A stretch of DNA of 64,000 nt from Scedosporium boydii (Eukaryota; Ascomycota; Sordariomycetes; Microascales; Microascaceae): the NCBI GenBank assembly GCA_002221725.1, contig NJFT01000018.1:264378-328377 (forward strand). The letters are read 5' to 3'. Below the pieces are notes generated by a model that was not told the origin of the DNA, did not search any database, and saw only the letters and a program-made list of their open reading frames with translations. Shown piece by piece: positions 1 through 11,954 of the stretch; the stretch's first letter is position 1; every line of letters begins with the position of its first letter. The position numbers and the translations under genes are program-made.

Positions 1-2397
1 GAATCCGTCAAGGAATCTTCGGGAACCAGTGGATCCCATCAGAGACACTAAAGTCATAGTTCACGCATTTAGACATTGATCTATTGATCAATCCAATTCC
101 TGGCAGACCCGAACCCTTCGGCACCTGGGGACTGGTAAAGTGGAAGGGTCAATGGAACCTCAGGGTCAACGCGATGAAACAAACACTACCATCAAGTCTT
201 CTGCGTGGATCATCTGTCCCGAAAGAAGACAGGGAAGTTTTTACCAAAGCTACGAAACTGGTAGTTTAGAAGAGTGTTCAATCTTGCCGACGAGTCCCCC
301 CCTCCCAAAACTCACGATGACTGCATCAACGCAAAGTCATTGGCCGTATCCGTCACGGCATCACCCCATGGAACCGGCCCAGAGACAGCAGATATTAACT
401 CCTACAGACATTGGAAAATTGATCAATGGATCTGCTGATCTCGGCCAATGACCGAGCCTTTTTCAGCTGGTGAAGTGCGGAGAATAGTGTGGTACGAGGT
501 ATCACCCTACGGAGTACAGCCTGAAAACACCCAAAACCTCTTCGCCCTGCAGCTCGAGTTTAAAAATAGCTCTGCCTGCAGTAGAGAATTTAGAGGGAAG
601 CGGCCGATGTCCGTAACGGAACAGACCATCGAGCTAATAGTCTAAACGTTGACATTGTTCTTCGCATTTATGTGGAGTTGACGCGGTTCCGCTATCACAG
701 AGTACGAAGTCTCTCGGAGAAAGGCCTACTCACACATCAGCTCAGCCCAAGAAACAGATCAAATTCTTTCTTGTTGCGCTTTCCGTACTATTCAGAGCGA
801 TATATCAGTACGAACTAATCCGTCCCTATAGTAGTGTAATGGGGACGACGTCGTGCGTACTCGCCCCCGGCATGTTCCCTATCATCCCACATTCACTCGC
901 CCAGTATCAACAAAATTCTGTACTTCGTAGAGGAAGAAAAGAGTTGGAAAAAATAAGGAGAAAAAAAATACAGTCAGGGAGGATAGTTCCCAAACCCAGT
1001 CATTAATGACGGTGTCTTCTTGCATCAATCCATCTGCTGTATCAAGGGGAACGGTGCCCCGGAGTATCTTCAAAAGGCAGGGTTTGTTTGAACGAATTGG
1101 GTAGCATGATTCTCAGACTGCGCCTCTCTTTTGACGTTTGACATCGTGATACTAATGCACCAATGCCAGCCTCATAGGGTTGGGGGTGACTGGTTGCAAT
1201 GTGGCCATACAGAAACGAGGAAAGGGAGAGAGGGAGACGCCCGTCCCGGCATCACCTCCGTCTTAGCGCTGGGCTTGGAGAATACGAAGTCCCGACCACC
1301 CCCTTTGAATCTTTGAATCCCATATTTGAATGCAGGAGGTCTATAATGGACTTCGAATCGATCCACGACACATTCTTCTACCCACGTCATCGCTGCAACC
1401 TTAAGTTCCGTCCGCTTGTCGGCTCTGCGGACTTTAGCATCGTTAGGGAAGAAAAGTAACCCAACCGCCCCAGGGAGGAGAAGGAAAAAAACTAAATAAA
1501 AAAAAAATACGGTTTTATCAAAATCACTTGCTCTTTGGTACCTCCGCTGTTTCGGCTCTTCCCTTTGGCTGATGCCAAAATGTCGACTCCGGGCGATGAG
1601 GAGTCTTCTTGCGTCCACACTGTTCCCTGGTAGACACTGGTGTCTGGTACGAGAGGCGTCGATCTTCCAAGGAATGCGGACAGCCCCATCATCAGCATCA
1701 GCAGCACAAGGGCTATCTTTGACCCGAATAAAAGGCCTCCTACCATCAACAGACTTTGGCCCTCCTCGTACGAAGTTAACATCGTAAACGGGCAGTCGGC
1801 CCCACACACATTGCAAAAACGGCACGGCTCCAAGCGCTCATGGTCGTGTTTCTCAAAATGCTGACTTGGTACGGGGTTCTCTTGCGCTCGTGAACCTAGC
1901 CCCTATCCGCCTGACATGCCCTAGCCGTGCCAAATGAACGAATGGCTATCGCCTCGCCTTAATTGTGGACTGTACTCCGTATCATCGGTCAAGGTGTGAG
2001 AGTTGCCATTAGGCCTCCCCCCCCCGGATACCTCTCAGCTTCAAGGTTCCACTCGAGCCGTGGGAGTCTCGTATGTCGCTTTCATACTTGTACAGGATAA
2101 CGAATCAAGTAACCTGTCGATCAGCATCTGCTGTTCTACTCATAGACCGATGATCTCGGTATGGGCATCTAGACCCTCCTCTCTTAGTGTTCTCAGATCA
2201 TGTAGCAAAGCGCGATTCTCCACTAGAATTCCGGCGAACCGAAGAAAATCTATGAATAACTTCATACTAACTTATTGCTAAGCTCTGCCTAGGTGGGCGA
2301 GTCGACAGTAGACCACACTCGTTCATGACAACTCTCCCAATAACTATACTTCCTCCCTTCTGCTCAAGCCCTACGCCACACAGATATGCCGGTCCCA
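1..2397. other. Gene-poor left end of window
   Basis: No gene can be supported here. The open frames lack family resemblance and do not join into a splice model. The stretch carries isolated short palindromes: TACGGAGTA at 508-516, TACTTCGTA at 921-929 and TACTCCGTA at 1973-1981. A weak small reading frame on the minus strand around 1492-1870 is listed separately. The right part should include the 3' flank of the MLH2-like gene, which ends at 2398. Confidence 0.6.
1492..1872 (-). other. Doubtful small Cys-rich/transmembrane reading frame
   Basis: An open minus-strand frame has no early ATG, but a possible acceptor (ccaagtcag) precedes it near 1862. It would encode a short Cys cluster (PCRFCNVCGADCPF), then a hydrophobic stretch (LLMVGGLLFGSKIALVLLML), then a polar tail. 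The combination of a CxxC-type cluster and one membrane segment is the only hint that it is coding. No upstream exon with a start codon was found and the family is not recognised. It could equally be a gene remnant or chance. Confidence 0.15.
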
Positions 2398-5067
2398 TCA
2401 GGGTATAGCCATGTACTCCCTACTTTTACCCTTGAGCTGACTCCGCAGATCTAGCTTCAAATCGCACCAATTCCCAGTTTGACGTTCTGTCCACTCCCCG
2501 AATATCCGCTGTACCGTGTTTTGAATATCAGTTGCGGATGCTAAATCGTTTGGCAAGCCTAGCTGGCACTTGCCGGAGGCGACGTAACTATCAATACCCA
2601 TCATGGTGGAGATCTGCTGCTGAAGGATAGCAATATTAATAGTTTCCCGAACCATTACAGTGTGCATCTCTTTACCCTGCTCGACCGACTCTAGCGGTAG
2701 CAGGTTGCTCCTGACCCTCCTGAGCGTGCTCTTCCCGTGTTTTTTATCCCTTGACATGGACCTTTGTCGTTGCATCAAAAAGTCCCTAATATCCGGGGCC
2801 GCAGAAGGCCCAACCGGATCCTCCTCCTTGATGGGGTCACCGGCTACCTGTGCAATAGAGGACCGGCCTCGTTTCATGGATGCGATAAGTGATGGTGATC
2901 GAGCCTGTCCGCCTGGGCTAGTGTCATCATCAATCAGCTGCCTAGGACCGGGCTCTAGGGTAAGGACGTGATCCGGAAGACCAAGGATGGTGGGCTGTAG
3001 GAGGGACGGCCACCCTATCTGCTCTGTGATAGGCAGGGGATACGAGAATGCCATGTCTAGGCTAGAGTTATTGTGGCCGCGGCCTGGCGGTTGGTGCTGA
3101 GCTCTCGGCTGGCTGTATCTCTCTTTGCCCCGTCCATTAGGATACCGATCCTTAGGGTGAGACATTGTCGGTAACTTGAATGGTTTATTAAAACCCCGAT
3201 TTCCCGATCCTGCCCGTCGGGCTGATGACGGAGGAGTTTGGAGCATCTGGTGCCCCTGGAACGACCTTGGCATAGGTGGGGGTGTCAAACGTTCGTATCC
3301 GGAGAAATCACCAATTACATCTGCGTGGAAGTCCCGAGTTTTTTCGAATGGGAACACACTAACTGTTTGTGCGGGATCTGTACAAATGGGGTTCTCAACA
3401 GATGCCGGTTCGAAGCCGAGATCGGTACTGTCAGTGTCGATTTCATGTTGCTTTACTTCTGCTAAGAGACAGGCGATGCTCCGGGGGTTAGCGATGGAGA
3501 TTTCCTGTGTAGGGCTATGAGCCGAGTGCTCCATGGAAGCCTTAGGACCCCCCATGGGTGATTGCCTCCCATTTGTATCAAGCCCATTCCCAGGGGAAGC
3601 ACTTGAAGCACGTCCCACGTCTTTCCCTTCTTGTGCGGACCCCCGGCGAAGCTGATCAATGACAGACAGGCGTTGAACATTGTGGACCATTGAATTTTCC
3701 GCGTCGGTGTCGTCATCTAAATCTGTGGACATATCGACGACCCAAGCCAGACAGGCGTGAGCCAGCCTTATGCCTAACGCGTCAGTATCTCCCTCTTGGC
3801 CATCCTCCTTAGCGGTATCCTTTGAAGGTAGCCAAGAGCCTGGGGAGTCGGTACTCAGGGGCTCAACAAGGTCCGATAGCTTGTCATCGTCCTCAGCAAA
3901 TGATTCGAGTGCGATGATATCCTCCGGTGATAGATCATGGCCAGCTGTAACCGGGGACCCAACGTTCTCTTCCTCCGCATAACATGACTGAAACAACTCC
4001 TCTACCACCTTGAGCACTCTAGACTCGTCTGTGAAGACAACCTCATCTTTTGCAGGTGAGACATTGACATCATAAGTCCCCGGTGGGCATCCAATATTGA
4101 GCTGAAGAAAAGGACTGATGAGACGCTGCATCCTATTTCCTTGACAGGTTTCCAAGTAACGCTTGTAGGTCGCCAGGATCTTCTTGGGCGTTCCTCGGTT
4201 GGAAACCAGCGGTCTAGCGTCGACTGATATGAACGCCCCTTTGCGGCAAATTTCAGAGAGATCTGCATCTTTTCTCGGGAGAAGGCCCTCGACTTCAACC
4301 TGAGAAACCTCCGAAGCAGTGAGCTCTGCTACAAGTCTCCTGTTTTGGCACGAAGCAGACTCTGTCGCTTTGACGAATTGGCATTTATTAGCTAGGCTCT
4401 TGCCGAATGTTTGCAAAGCTACCTCTTGAGCGGTTGGTGGAATTCCAGGGGAGTAGCTCCACGACCCTTTATTATCGCCGAGGACCTTGAATAGAATCCG
4501 TATATGGGGCCTAGCAAAGGCGTATACTTGTAGCAGATGCCTGATGTCGGACAGGGCCTTCTGGCTTGTCTTAAGCGCCATTTGCTTTCTCACTGGAAGG
4601 TTGGCGAACAGACGAGTGATCTGGACCGTAGAGCCCACCGCGGTCGACGCAGTTCGCCGTTCGGAGATGCCGCCGCCTTGAGGATTAAGTCGGAGACAGT
4701 GGCCAACAGGGTCTTGAGCCGTTTTTGTGATTATCATCACCTCTGAGCACGTATTTGCGCACGCCAACGCCTCACCCCTAAACCCGAGACTCGTTGCACC
4801 AACATGAGGAAGTTCCTGGAATGTTCTCAGCTTGCTCGTGTGAGCCCGTTGTCCCAAGGCGTGGAAATCACCCGGATGGATGCCATTGCCATTGTCCCTA
4901 ACCTCGATCAGGTCTATAGTATTGCGTGAAATTTGAACTCGAATCGAAGTGCACTTGGCATCAATTGCATTATCTACTAGTTCTTTAACGAGAGACTCCG
5001 GAGATATAATCACAGCGGAAGCCCGAAGCAGTCGCGCCGTGTCTGGCGAAAGGGGATGAATCGACAT
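2398..5067 (-). CDS. MLH2: MutL-family DNA mismatch repair protein, MLH2-like
   Basis: A single exon encodes 889 aa. The N-terminus is a GHKL ATPase of the MutL family: E29 and N33 in VKELVDNAIDA (ATP hydrolysis and Mg binding), DNGNGI at 58-63, and GATSLGFRGEAL at 90-101, followed by a MutL transducer region. The middle (about 370-780) is low-complexity linker. The C-terminus lacks the DQHA-x2-E-x4-E endonuclease motif of fungal Pms1 and Mlh3 and does not resemble Mlh1. This leaves Mlh2, the accessory partner of Mlh1 (orthologue of human PMS1), known to help mismatch repair and limit meiotic gene conversion tracts in yeast. The start chosen gives the usual short MutL lead-in before the ATPase motifs. 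The family is certain; the MLH2 assignment is probable. Confidence 0.85.
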   Translation of the reverse strand: MSIHPLSPDTARLLRASAVIISPESLVKELVDNAIDAKCTSIRVQISRNTIDLIEVRDNGNGIHPGDFHALGQRAHTSKLRTFQELPHVGATSLGFRGEALACANTCSEVMIITKTAQDPVGHCLRLNPQGGGISERRTASTAVGSTVQITRLFANLPVRKQMALKTSQKALSDIRHLLQVYAFARPHIRILFKVLGDNKGSWSYSPGIPPTAQEVALQTFGKSLANKCQFVKATESASCQNRRLVAELTASEVSQVEVEGLLPRKDADLSEICRKGAFISVDARPLVSNRGTPKKILATYKRYLETCQGNRMQRLISPFLQLNIGCPPGTYDVNVSPAKDEVVFTDESRVLKVVEELFQSCYAEEENVGSPVTAGHDLSPEDIIALESFAEDDDKLSDLVEPLSTDSPGSWLPSKDTAKEDGQEGDTDALGIRLAHACLAWVVDMSTDLDDDTDAENSMVHNVQRLSVIDQLRRGSAQEGKDVGRASSASPGNGLDTNGRQSPMGGPKASMEHSAHSPTQEISIANPRSIACLLAEVKQHEIDTDSTDLGFEPASVENPICTDPAQTVSVFPFEKTRDFHADVIGDFSGYERLTPPPMPRSFQGHQMLQTPPSSARRAGSGNRGFNKPFKLPTMSHPKDRYPNGRGKERYSQPRAQHQPPGRGHNNSSLDMAFSYPLPITEQIGWPSLLQPTILGLPDHVLTLEPGPRQLIDDDTSPGGQARSPSLIASMKRGRSSIAQVAGDPIKEEDPVGPSAAPDIRDFLMQRQRSMSRDKKHGKSTLRRVRSNLLPLESVEQGKEMHTVMVRETINIAILQQQISTMMGIDSYVASGKCQLGLPNDLASATDIQNTVQRIFGEWTERQTGNWCDLKLDLRSQLKGKSREYMAIP

Positions 5068-5974
5068 TGCAAGTTTCTCCTGAGTTGAGAGAGGTCCAGT
5101 TGGGCATATATTGAATAGCTGTCAACAGACGCCTACGCGCCGTTTATGTCGAGCATGAAAGCAACGAAGTGGGAGCAAATTGGAGATTGTCAAGCACGAG
5201 AATTGTTGAGGAGAATGCTGGCAACACCGGATCTCAATCAAGGTGCAATGAGGCAGTAGTCACACGGGCGAGTATGCTTGAATAAGCATCTGGAGAGCAC
5301 CTGCCCTAAGAAAGGCTCGAGACTTGAAACCTTGCGGATGGCAAACGGCAGGAGCTCAGGACTAGAAACCTTCCGAGAATGGAAGGGGCGAGCAACAGCC
5401 AGACCTGTCGGCCACTGGCATGTGATGAGAGCTCACATAGCTACAACAACTACAATTTCCTAGTGCGCTTCGTCTTTAGTCTTGAATAGATCATGGTGAC
5501 GGCGAACCGGGACGCCATCACCACCATTCACCTACGTTTCTCAGTCTATGTTTCCGGGCCTGTTCGAATCTCAAGCCTGAATCAACGTACCACCTATGAA
5601 CGAGTGATTAGATATCTTTGTATATATTAGGGTGTAAACCAGCCATGCTCTAGCCAATGAATCTAGATCTACTCGATACGTACGAGGGCAAAGAAAGCGA
5701 CGCAAGCGTAAGGAAGGCAGGCAGCATAGCCGTCGGTAGGAGGCCAGACAGGATGGAAATGCTTCAAACAACGTTAGCCAGGGAGCCGACAAAGCATAAA
5801 AAGAACCGTTATCTTGTCATCAGAGGAGATTATCTCATCTTTCTGCCCATATTCTAATCTCTTCCGGCGCCAGTAGTTGAAGATGATAAATGACCACAGA
5901 TGGATCCATTATACACCTTCGTCTGGTATCCGAAGACACCCGTGCAGTCTTGCATGCAAACGGTCACTGCTGGA
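5068..5974. other. Intergenic: MLH2-like promoter and SRm160-like 3' flank
   Basis: This should hold the 5' region of the MLH2-like gene and the 3' flank of the RS-rich splicing factor. Both are transcribed leftward. I see no additional gene or clear motif in it. Confidence 0.6.
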
Positions 5975-7515
5975 TCAAGAACTGTCAGCTGACTTGCCCC
6001 GGGACCTGTCAGACCGTGGGGAAACACTTCGTCGTCGGGATCGGGACCGAGATCGACTGCTTGAAGGCGATCGTGTCTTGCTGCTATCAGCGGACCGAGA
6101 GTGGCGGTCGCGTCTACTTCGACTAGGACTTCTGCGACTATCATCGGATGAGTAAGATGAGGACCTGCTTCGGTTACGGCGTCGCCGTCCTCTTGCCGGG
6201 GACGGGCTGCGCGATGATCCGCTCGAAGATCTGCTGCGGGCATATCGACGACGACGAGGCGGCGATTCCGAGCGAGAGGATGCGGATGATGATGCGGAGT
6301 AGCGTCTCCGTTTTGATGGTGGAGAGTGGCTGTCACCCGATCGGGACGGTCGCCGAGAAGATGAGCGTGAGGGAGAACGGGACCGGTTAGGGTGGCGCCT
6401 GGAAGAACGTCTTCCTCGCGTCTCATCTGGATCCCTATGAGGGGAGCGGCGAGGAGATCGTGACCGCTTCCTGTGGCTCTCTCCCCTTCCTCTGCTCTCT
6501 GACCTCTCCCGAGACGAGCGACGTCTTTTTGGACTAGTGGGACGGTGGCTGGATCGACGGGATGGGCGAGGGGTCGGGCTCCGAGAACCGGATCGTGAGG
6601 AGGCACTGTGTGAAACGGACCGGGAGCGAGATCGAGAAGGAGACCGCCGTCGACCATTATAGCGGCCGCCACCTCGACGACCCCTGGGAATGTACCGATC
6701 CCCACCGCCAAAAGCATCTCCAGAATCACGATATCGAGTGGGTGGAGGTGATCGCGAGCGGTTACCACCACGACCAAATCCTCCCCTCCACCCACCATCG
6801 GAGGCATGATCACCTCTTCGTCCACCCCTCCAGCCGTCGCCCCGTCCACGGAATCGATCGCGTCTTTCGCGGTCTCGGGTGTTTGCTAATTCGCGGTCTC
6901 GGCGGTCCATTTCTTCGCGTCGTTGGCGCGCCTCTTCCGCTGCTCTATCAGCCTCGATCTACAACACAATGTTAGTTTAGTCACGAAGCACGACCACCTA
7001 ACGATCGCTGGTAATCTGACCTTCTCTTGGATAAGTTCCTGCTTCTTCGCTTCGAGGAGCTCCTTAGGCACGCCCTGAGGGCTTGATTGAGCGCTTAGAC
7101 ATAGCTTCCATAGCTCTTTGCAAAACGTAGCAGTATCCTTATCAAGGAATCCGGTGAGCTGAATTTGTAGAGACTTGATGTCAGGCTGTTGCAGAAACCC
7201 GAGGCCGGTTAGCAAAAAAACAAACATAACACTCGATGGGCGATGGGGTGGAGGTCGTTGCGTACATATCGATTGCCTTCGATGAGGTTGAAACAAAGCT
7301 CAATGACGACGTCGTCCTCATTGCCGAGGATTTCTGAAATTCTACCTGCAATCCATCTGGATAGGTCAGCACTAGCGCGTCGGCTTGCTATCTCGTGGTT
7401 GAAGAGCTCACTTTTTCATTACTTGGAGGTTGACCTTCTGCATGTCAACCTTTTGGTTAAATTCCGGGGGGAATCTCGTGCTCTTCAGGAGCTTCGCATC
7501 GACACCGGTCGCCAT
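5975..7515 (-). CDS. PWI-domain, RS-rich splicing factor (SRm160/SRRM1-like)
   Basis: Exons (minus strand): 7515-7412, 7356-7266, 7185-7021, 6958-5975, giving 447 aa. Residues about 24-98 form a PWI domain: VDMQKVNLQVMKKWIAGRI, then LGNEDDVVIELCFNLIEG and the helix around KELWKLCLSAQ, close to the human SRm160 pattern VDMSKVNLEVIKPWI. The rest is charged linker, RGG-like repeats (GRGDGWRGGRRGD) and a long Arg/Ser-Pro domain. PWI proteins bind nucleic acid, and SRm160 is a nuclear co-activator of splicing and 3'-end processing. All three introns keep frame with normal GT/AG sites and rebuild the domain exactly, so the model is secure. The strongly biased RS exon creates long spurious antisense frames. 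The start is 452 bp from the divergent Nas2 start. Confidence 0.92.
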
Positions 7516-7967
7516 GGCTGCTAACCCTTATGTTGGTGTTGCTAGAACAACTTCTCTTCCACTATTGTTAGGTAACTCACAAAAAGGGAATCTCGGGATG
7601 CAGGGCCAATGCGAGAATAGCCAAAAGTTGGTTGGGCGCGTCCGTCCAACCGGATTTAAGAATTCGGCAAAAGTCAGGAATTTACTACAGCCGAGGATAT
7701 TCCGGTAAGAGGATGGGGAACGCTGAACCGGTGCCGGTGGGGCTAGCAGCCGCCACCGTTTGGTTGCAGAGACTCCAGTTGTCCCGCCAAGCTTTGCTTG
7801 GCACCATATGAGGTAGGTGGGTGGCCAAGTGCTCTCCAAGCTACCCCTCCATCTTCTGCATATGATCCGAGACCTCACCTTCAAGAGCGGCAACATCGTC
7901 AGATTCGCATTCCGACCAAGCACAAACAGATATCCCACAGCTGCGTAATAAAGATTTTCTTTCGGGA
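7516..7967. promoter_or_regulatory. Shared divergent promoter, SRm160-like / Nas2
   Basis: 452 bp separate the two start codons, so both promoters and 5' UTRs must lie here. No specific factor site was identified. Confidence 0.6.
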
Positions 7968-8835
7968 ATGGACAACCTTCACGCGCCAACCATCCCGTCT
8001 GGGCCCTCCAGCAGGCCGGCTCAAAATGGCCAAAGCATCCAGCGCACAATGGGGGAGCTTCAGCACAAGAAGGCGGACATCGAGGCAGAACTAAGAGCCC
8101 TGAGCGGAGTTCTCGACTCGGTAGGGAAACCAACACCCCCAGTTTTGATACTATGTAAATTGACTAACAGTATTCCAGCATGGGGTTGACATGAATACGC
8201 CACTGCTTACTCGAGATGGCTTTCCGAGGGCGGATATTGATGTTGCTCAGAGTGAGTCCTGCCCTGCCCGAAGAATAAGAGCGAACGCCTAATATCTCCG
8301 TATCAAGTTCGGACAACGAGATCTAGAATTATTCACCTACGAAACGATTACAAGGACCTGATGAACACAATCGAGAAACGGATACACGAGCACTTCGCAA
8401 GCCTTCCCGAGGAATCAACTGCAACGCCAGAACCTGCTCTTCGGGATGGACCCCCTGCCGCGGCCCTTCGGGACTACGTTGCTCCGGCCACGCTTATGGA
8501 GGCGTTCGCAAAGGTGAATACGGTTGCGGATGGAGGCCCTGCAGCGGCGGCGGGTCTCAAGCCAGGCGACGAGATTCGTGCCTTTGGCTACGTCAACGCC
8601 TCGAATCACGATGACCTCAAAAAGGTGGCGGAGTGTGTTCGTGGAAATGAAGGGGTAAGCCAAAATTCTTGCGCCTTTACAAAATCGATAGCTAATTCCA
8701 GTCAAGCAAACCATCCTGGTAAAGGTTTCGAGAAAGATAGAGGGTGGCGACCGCGAAGAACTCCAGCTATCCTTGAAACCGACGAGCAACTGGGGTGGAA
8801 GAGGTTTACTGGGGTGTCATATAATCCCAATGTAA
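7968..8835 (+). CDS. NAS2: 26S proteasome regulatory-particle chaperone Nas2/PSMD9
   Basis: Exons 7968-8120, 8179-8251, 8308-8654, 8707-8835 encode 233 aa. The N-terminal helical part matches PSMD9 (GELQHKKADIEAELRAL; VDMNTPLLTRDGFPRADIDV; IIHLRNDYKDLMNTIEKRIH). A PDZ domain follows (AFAKVNTVADGGPAAAAGLKPGDEI) and the protein ends GRGLLGCHIIPM, near-identical to the human C-terminus. Nas2 binds the C-terminus of ATPase Rpt5 through the PDZ and guides base assembly. The last intron deserves notice: only the acceptor ending at 8706 (tcaag) keeps frame, while the stronger-looking cag at 8698-8700 shifts it. A frame that ignores the introns instead runs to 8957. Confidence 0.93.
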
Positions 8836-9994
8836 TTCACCAACCCATCGAGCCAAGGCAAAGCTCCGTTAACTCTTCTTGTACTTCTATTGTAAAAGAG
8901 GCTCTTCCTCAGGAATTGGAAGCCATAATTAGTGAAGAAAATAATATACCCCATTGATGCCAATAGGCCTGTGTCAGTTGTGGTGAGTAGACGAAGGTAA
9001 ATTGACGGATAGAATCATGCCAGGGAGGAGGCCTAAGGGAGCCTAACTCAATGACCAGCCGCAACTCTAGGCCCTTTGATCGATTTGTAAGCACCAATAT
9101 CGGAAGATGAAGATTAATCTCGTCCGCCAGGCTCCTTGGGCTTCAAACCGCTCGTTTCTCTGCACAGGATGCCTGCAAGGTCGAATGTTGCTCGGATATC
9201 AGCTAGACGCTCGTAGAACAGGATAGGAGGTCCTGGATGACACGCGCTCATCTTCAAAGGTAGCTAGCGAATGGACCTCTGATTGCCCCTCCCCTACCTG
9301 CTCGTAATATGGCAGATGCCCACCCCTGTTCAGACCATGCAACTGAAGGAATGCAGCGAACCGCTGCCACTGATTCAAATCACCAGCCAATCATGTCGGC
9401 CAGATCTAGAGCTGAGGGAAGCCTGGAGGGTGCCTAAGTCTAATTTTCTGATGGTGACACACATGCGAGCAAGCTGTCCCCATCAGATCGTTGAACCTGC
9501 TGCGAATGATGGGCCTATCACGTGATGTGACGCCAGTCTATGGCTTGATCGGGAAGGATCCTTGATAGGTGTTTCTTGCCCCTCGTTATTGCCTGGCAAC
9601 CCAGCCTCTGAACGTTGCAGTTGTGTACCTGTGTAGCCTGACATAATTTTTTTCTCGCTTTTTTTTTTCACTTTAAGGCTTTTCCCTCCTGCCCCAAGCA
9701 CATCCCACTTCCTCTGACTGGGTAGAAATCAACGTCAGAACCATCCATCGGTGAAATCGCCTTTCCCGCCTAATCCACCTTCCAACCACCACCTCTTACC
9801 GCGACTTATTTATTGTCCATCTTTTCAGGTATCGCATTTCTCCCCTTTTCCCCTTCGACTCCCCCAATCCTATTTTTCTTGCAAAGCTCCAAGTCTTCTC
9901 GATTTGCCACTAACTCAAGGCGCCATCCGCCAGATTCCCCCGCGCTTGTTTACATCCCTCACCAAAACCACATCCTCACATTCGAAGCGACATC
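8836..9994. other. Intergenic: Nas2 3' flank and Ran promoter
   Basis: There is no gene here. The last ~240 bp before the Ran start are strongly C/T-rich with few purines, as is common in promoters and leaders of highly expressed fungal genes. A perfect palindrome ATCACGTGAT lies at 9517-9526, about 470 bp upstream of the Ran ATG, and matches bHLH (CBF1/Pho4-type) sites. Confidence 0.6.
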
Positions 9995-11045
9995 ATGGCC
10001 GCCCAACCAGTCCCCACCTTCAAACTCGTCCTCGTCGGCGACGGTGGTACTGGCAAGGTGAGTTTCTAGCTTCCGATGCATTTTTTGCATCCATTCCACC
10101 TTATCTGGACGATGTGCGGCGAGATGTTCTTGCCGAACTACCCCGCTGCCCGATGAGGGGCATCTTTCTAACCTGCAATTTTTTTTTCTTCCCAGACCAC
10201 CTTCGTCAAGCGCCACTTGACTGGAGAGTTCGAAAAGAAGTATATGGCCACTCTCGGTGTCGAGGTTCACCCTCTTGGTTTCACTACCGTATGTAACGAT
10301 CCTCGATTCACGCGCCGTGAATCGCATGCGCTAACCCTTGTCCCCCAGAACTTCGGCCCCATCCAGTTCGACGTCTGGGATACCGCCGGCCAGGAGAAGT
10401 TCGGTGGTCTCCGTGATGGTTACTACATCAACGGCCAGTGCGGTATCATTATGTTTGATGTTACTTCGCGAATTACCTACAAGAACGTGCCCAACTGGCA
10501 CCGTACGTGAACTCCCCGCTCTCAGCCTCCGCGTCCCCCGCAAGCAAACAGCGACAGGCGGTGTACCGTGATCCAGGCTGGATGCTAACTTGATATAGGC
10601 GACCTCGTCCGCGTGTGCGAGAACATCCCTATCGTCCTCTGTGGCAACAAGGTCGACGTGAAGGAGCGAAAGGTCAAGGCCAAGACCATTACGTTCCATC
10701 GTAAGAAGAACTTGCAGTACTACGACATCTCTGCGAAGTCCAACTATAACTTCGAGAAGCCTTTCCTCTGGCTTGCCCGAAAGCTTGTCGGAAACCCCGC
10801 TCTTGTACGTCCGCCCTGATACGATTCCCAGGATTTATCTTCACCCTCATCCTCATCCTCGCCGTCATCTTTTTTTTTTCTTGTCCTATGTTACTAACCC
10901 GCCGATGCAGGAGTTCGTTGCCGCCCCTGCTCTTGCCCCTCCCACTGCCCAGGTCGACGAGAAGCTTCTCGAGCAGTACCGGAAGGAGATGGACGAGGCT
11001 GCCGCCATGCCTCTGCCTGGCGAGAACTCCGACGACGAATTGTAA
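9995..11045 (+). CDS. ran1: Ran GTPase (Gsp1-type)
   Basis: Exons 9995-10057, 10196-10288, 10349-10502, 10599-10804, 10911-11045 encode 216 aa, the normal length for Ran. All GTPase boxes are present: P-loop GDGGTGKT (split by intron 1 after the Lys codon), the switch I region with [34 protein letters not shown], and SAK. The acidic Ran-specific tail ends in DDEL and there is no prenylation cysteine. Ran drives nucleocytoplasmic transport through importins and exportins, plus spindle and nuclear envelope assembly. Five short exons with canonical splice sites fit a conserved, strongly expressed gene. The identity is unambiguous; the exact symbol depends on the species. Confidence 0.97.
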
Positions 11046-11954
11046 ATTAACCGGGGTAATGGTTCCGAGCTGCCTGGGAAGCGAGGTCATGATCTTCTCG
11101 TGATGAATGCCTGGCAGTTGTTGGTAAAGGGAGGTTTGGGAGGAAGCGTTTCAAGATACATAAAGGAGGATGAATGATAGTTTCAGCACAAAGATGGCTG
11201 AAGGAAAGAGCTTGGAAGGCCGAGTTCGGGGACATTGTTGCTCGTTCGAACGCCAAACTAGATGCAGATTGCATTCGCAACGATCAGGAATAGTGGATTA
11301 GATACACACGCGAATTCAAAAACACGCCGTGGTTGAAGCCTGTTGGAGCCTATCGGAGCCCTCATCACCATTTCCCTTGTCAACCCGTTTCAGCTTGCCA
11401 TCAGTGATAAAACCGTCTTTGATAGCAGCGATGATGAAGATTCCCTGCCCGAAGACCCAAGCTCAAATGCTCGTGTGACATCATGACACGCGCCCAATAT
11501 CTACCATTTTACCAGGAAAGTTTACACCCAAACCTTAGAGCACCCAGTCTCCGTCTCGGGGAAATTCCATCAATATAGGTCCGCAGGCATCAGATATTAT
11601 TTAGTACATCTTCCGAGAGCCGCCATTTTGGGGTTGGATAGCTATCGGGAATATAGGCTTATTATATCTTGTGCTCTCAAACCATGTGTAGGCTATACAA
11701 ATGCTCGAATCCTGGATTGGCCTGTATTTGAATTTTAACCGCCATTCCGGAAATAAGTGTTCCCCTCCAATGAGAAATTCTTCACTATGAGTCTATTATA
11801 TATATACGGGGTTGATGCCTGCCAGTCGAGACTATTATTATTCGAACCTCAGGTGGGAGAGATCAAGCTAGCTCATTTTCAAGGCCCATGGCCTTTTCGA
11901 CCTCTGTCCTTCCCATATCGTTTCTCACAATGGATTAGTAGAAGGTGGACAGTG
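11046..11954. other. Intergenic: Ran 3' flank and carboxypeptidase promoter
   Basis: This holds the Ran 3' UTR and the upstream region of the S10 peptidase. The frame opening at 11757 runs into the peptidase exon, but its N-terminal part lacks a signal-peptide pattern. The ATG at 11955 is therefore preferred as the true start. Confidence 0.55.

Noticed and set aside
5854..6849. Long antisense-frame ORF of 331 codons over the RS domain
   Set aside because: It is a shadow produced by the repetitive Arg/Ser codons of the PWI/RS gene in another frame; it has no family features.
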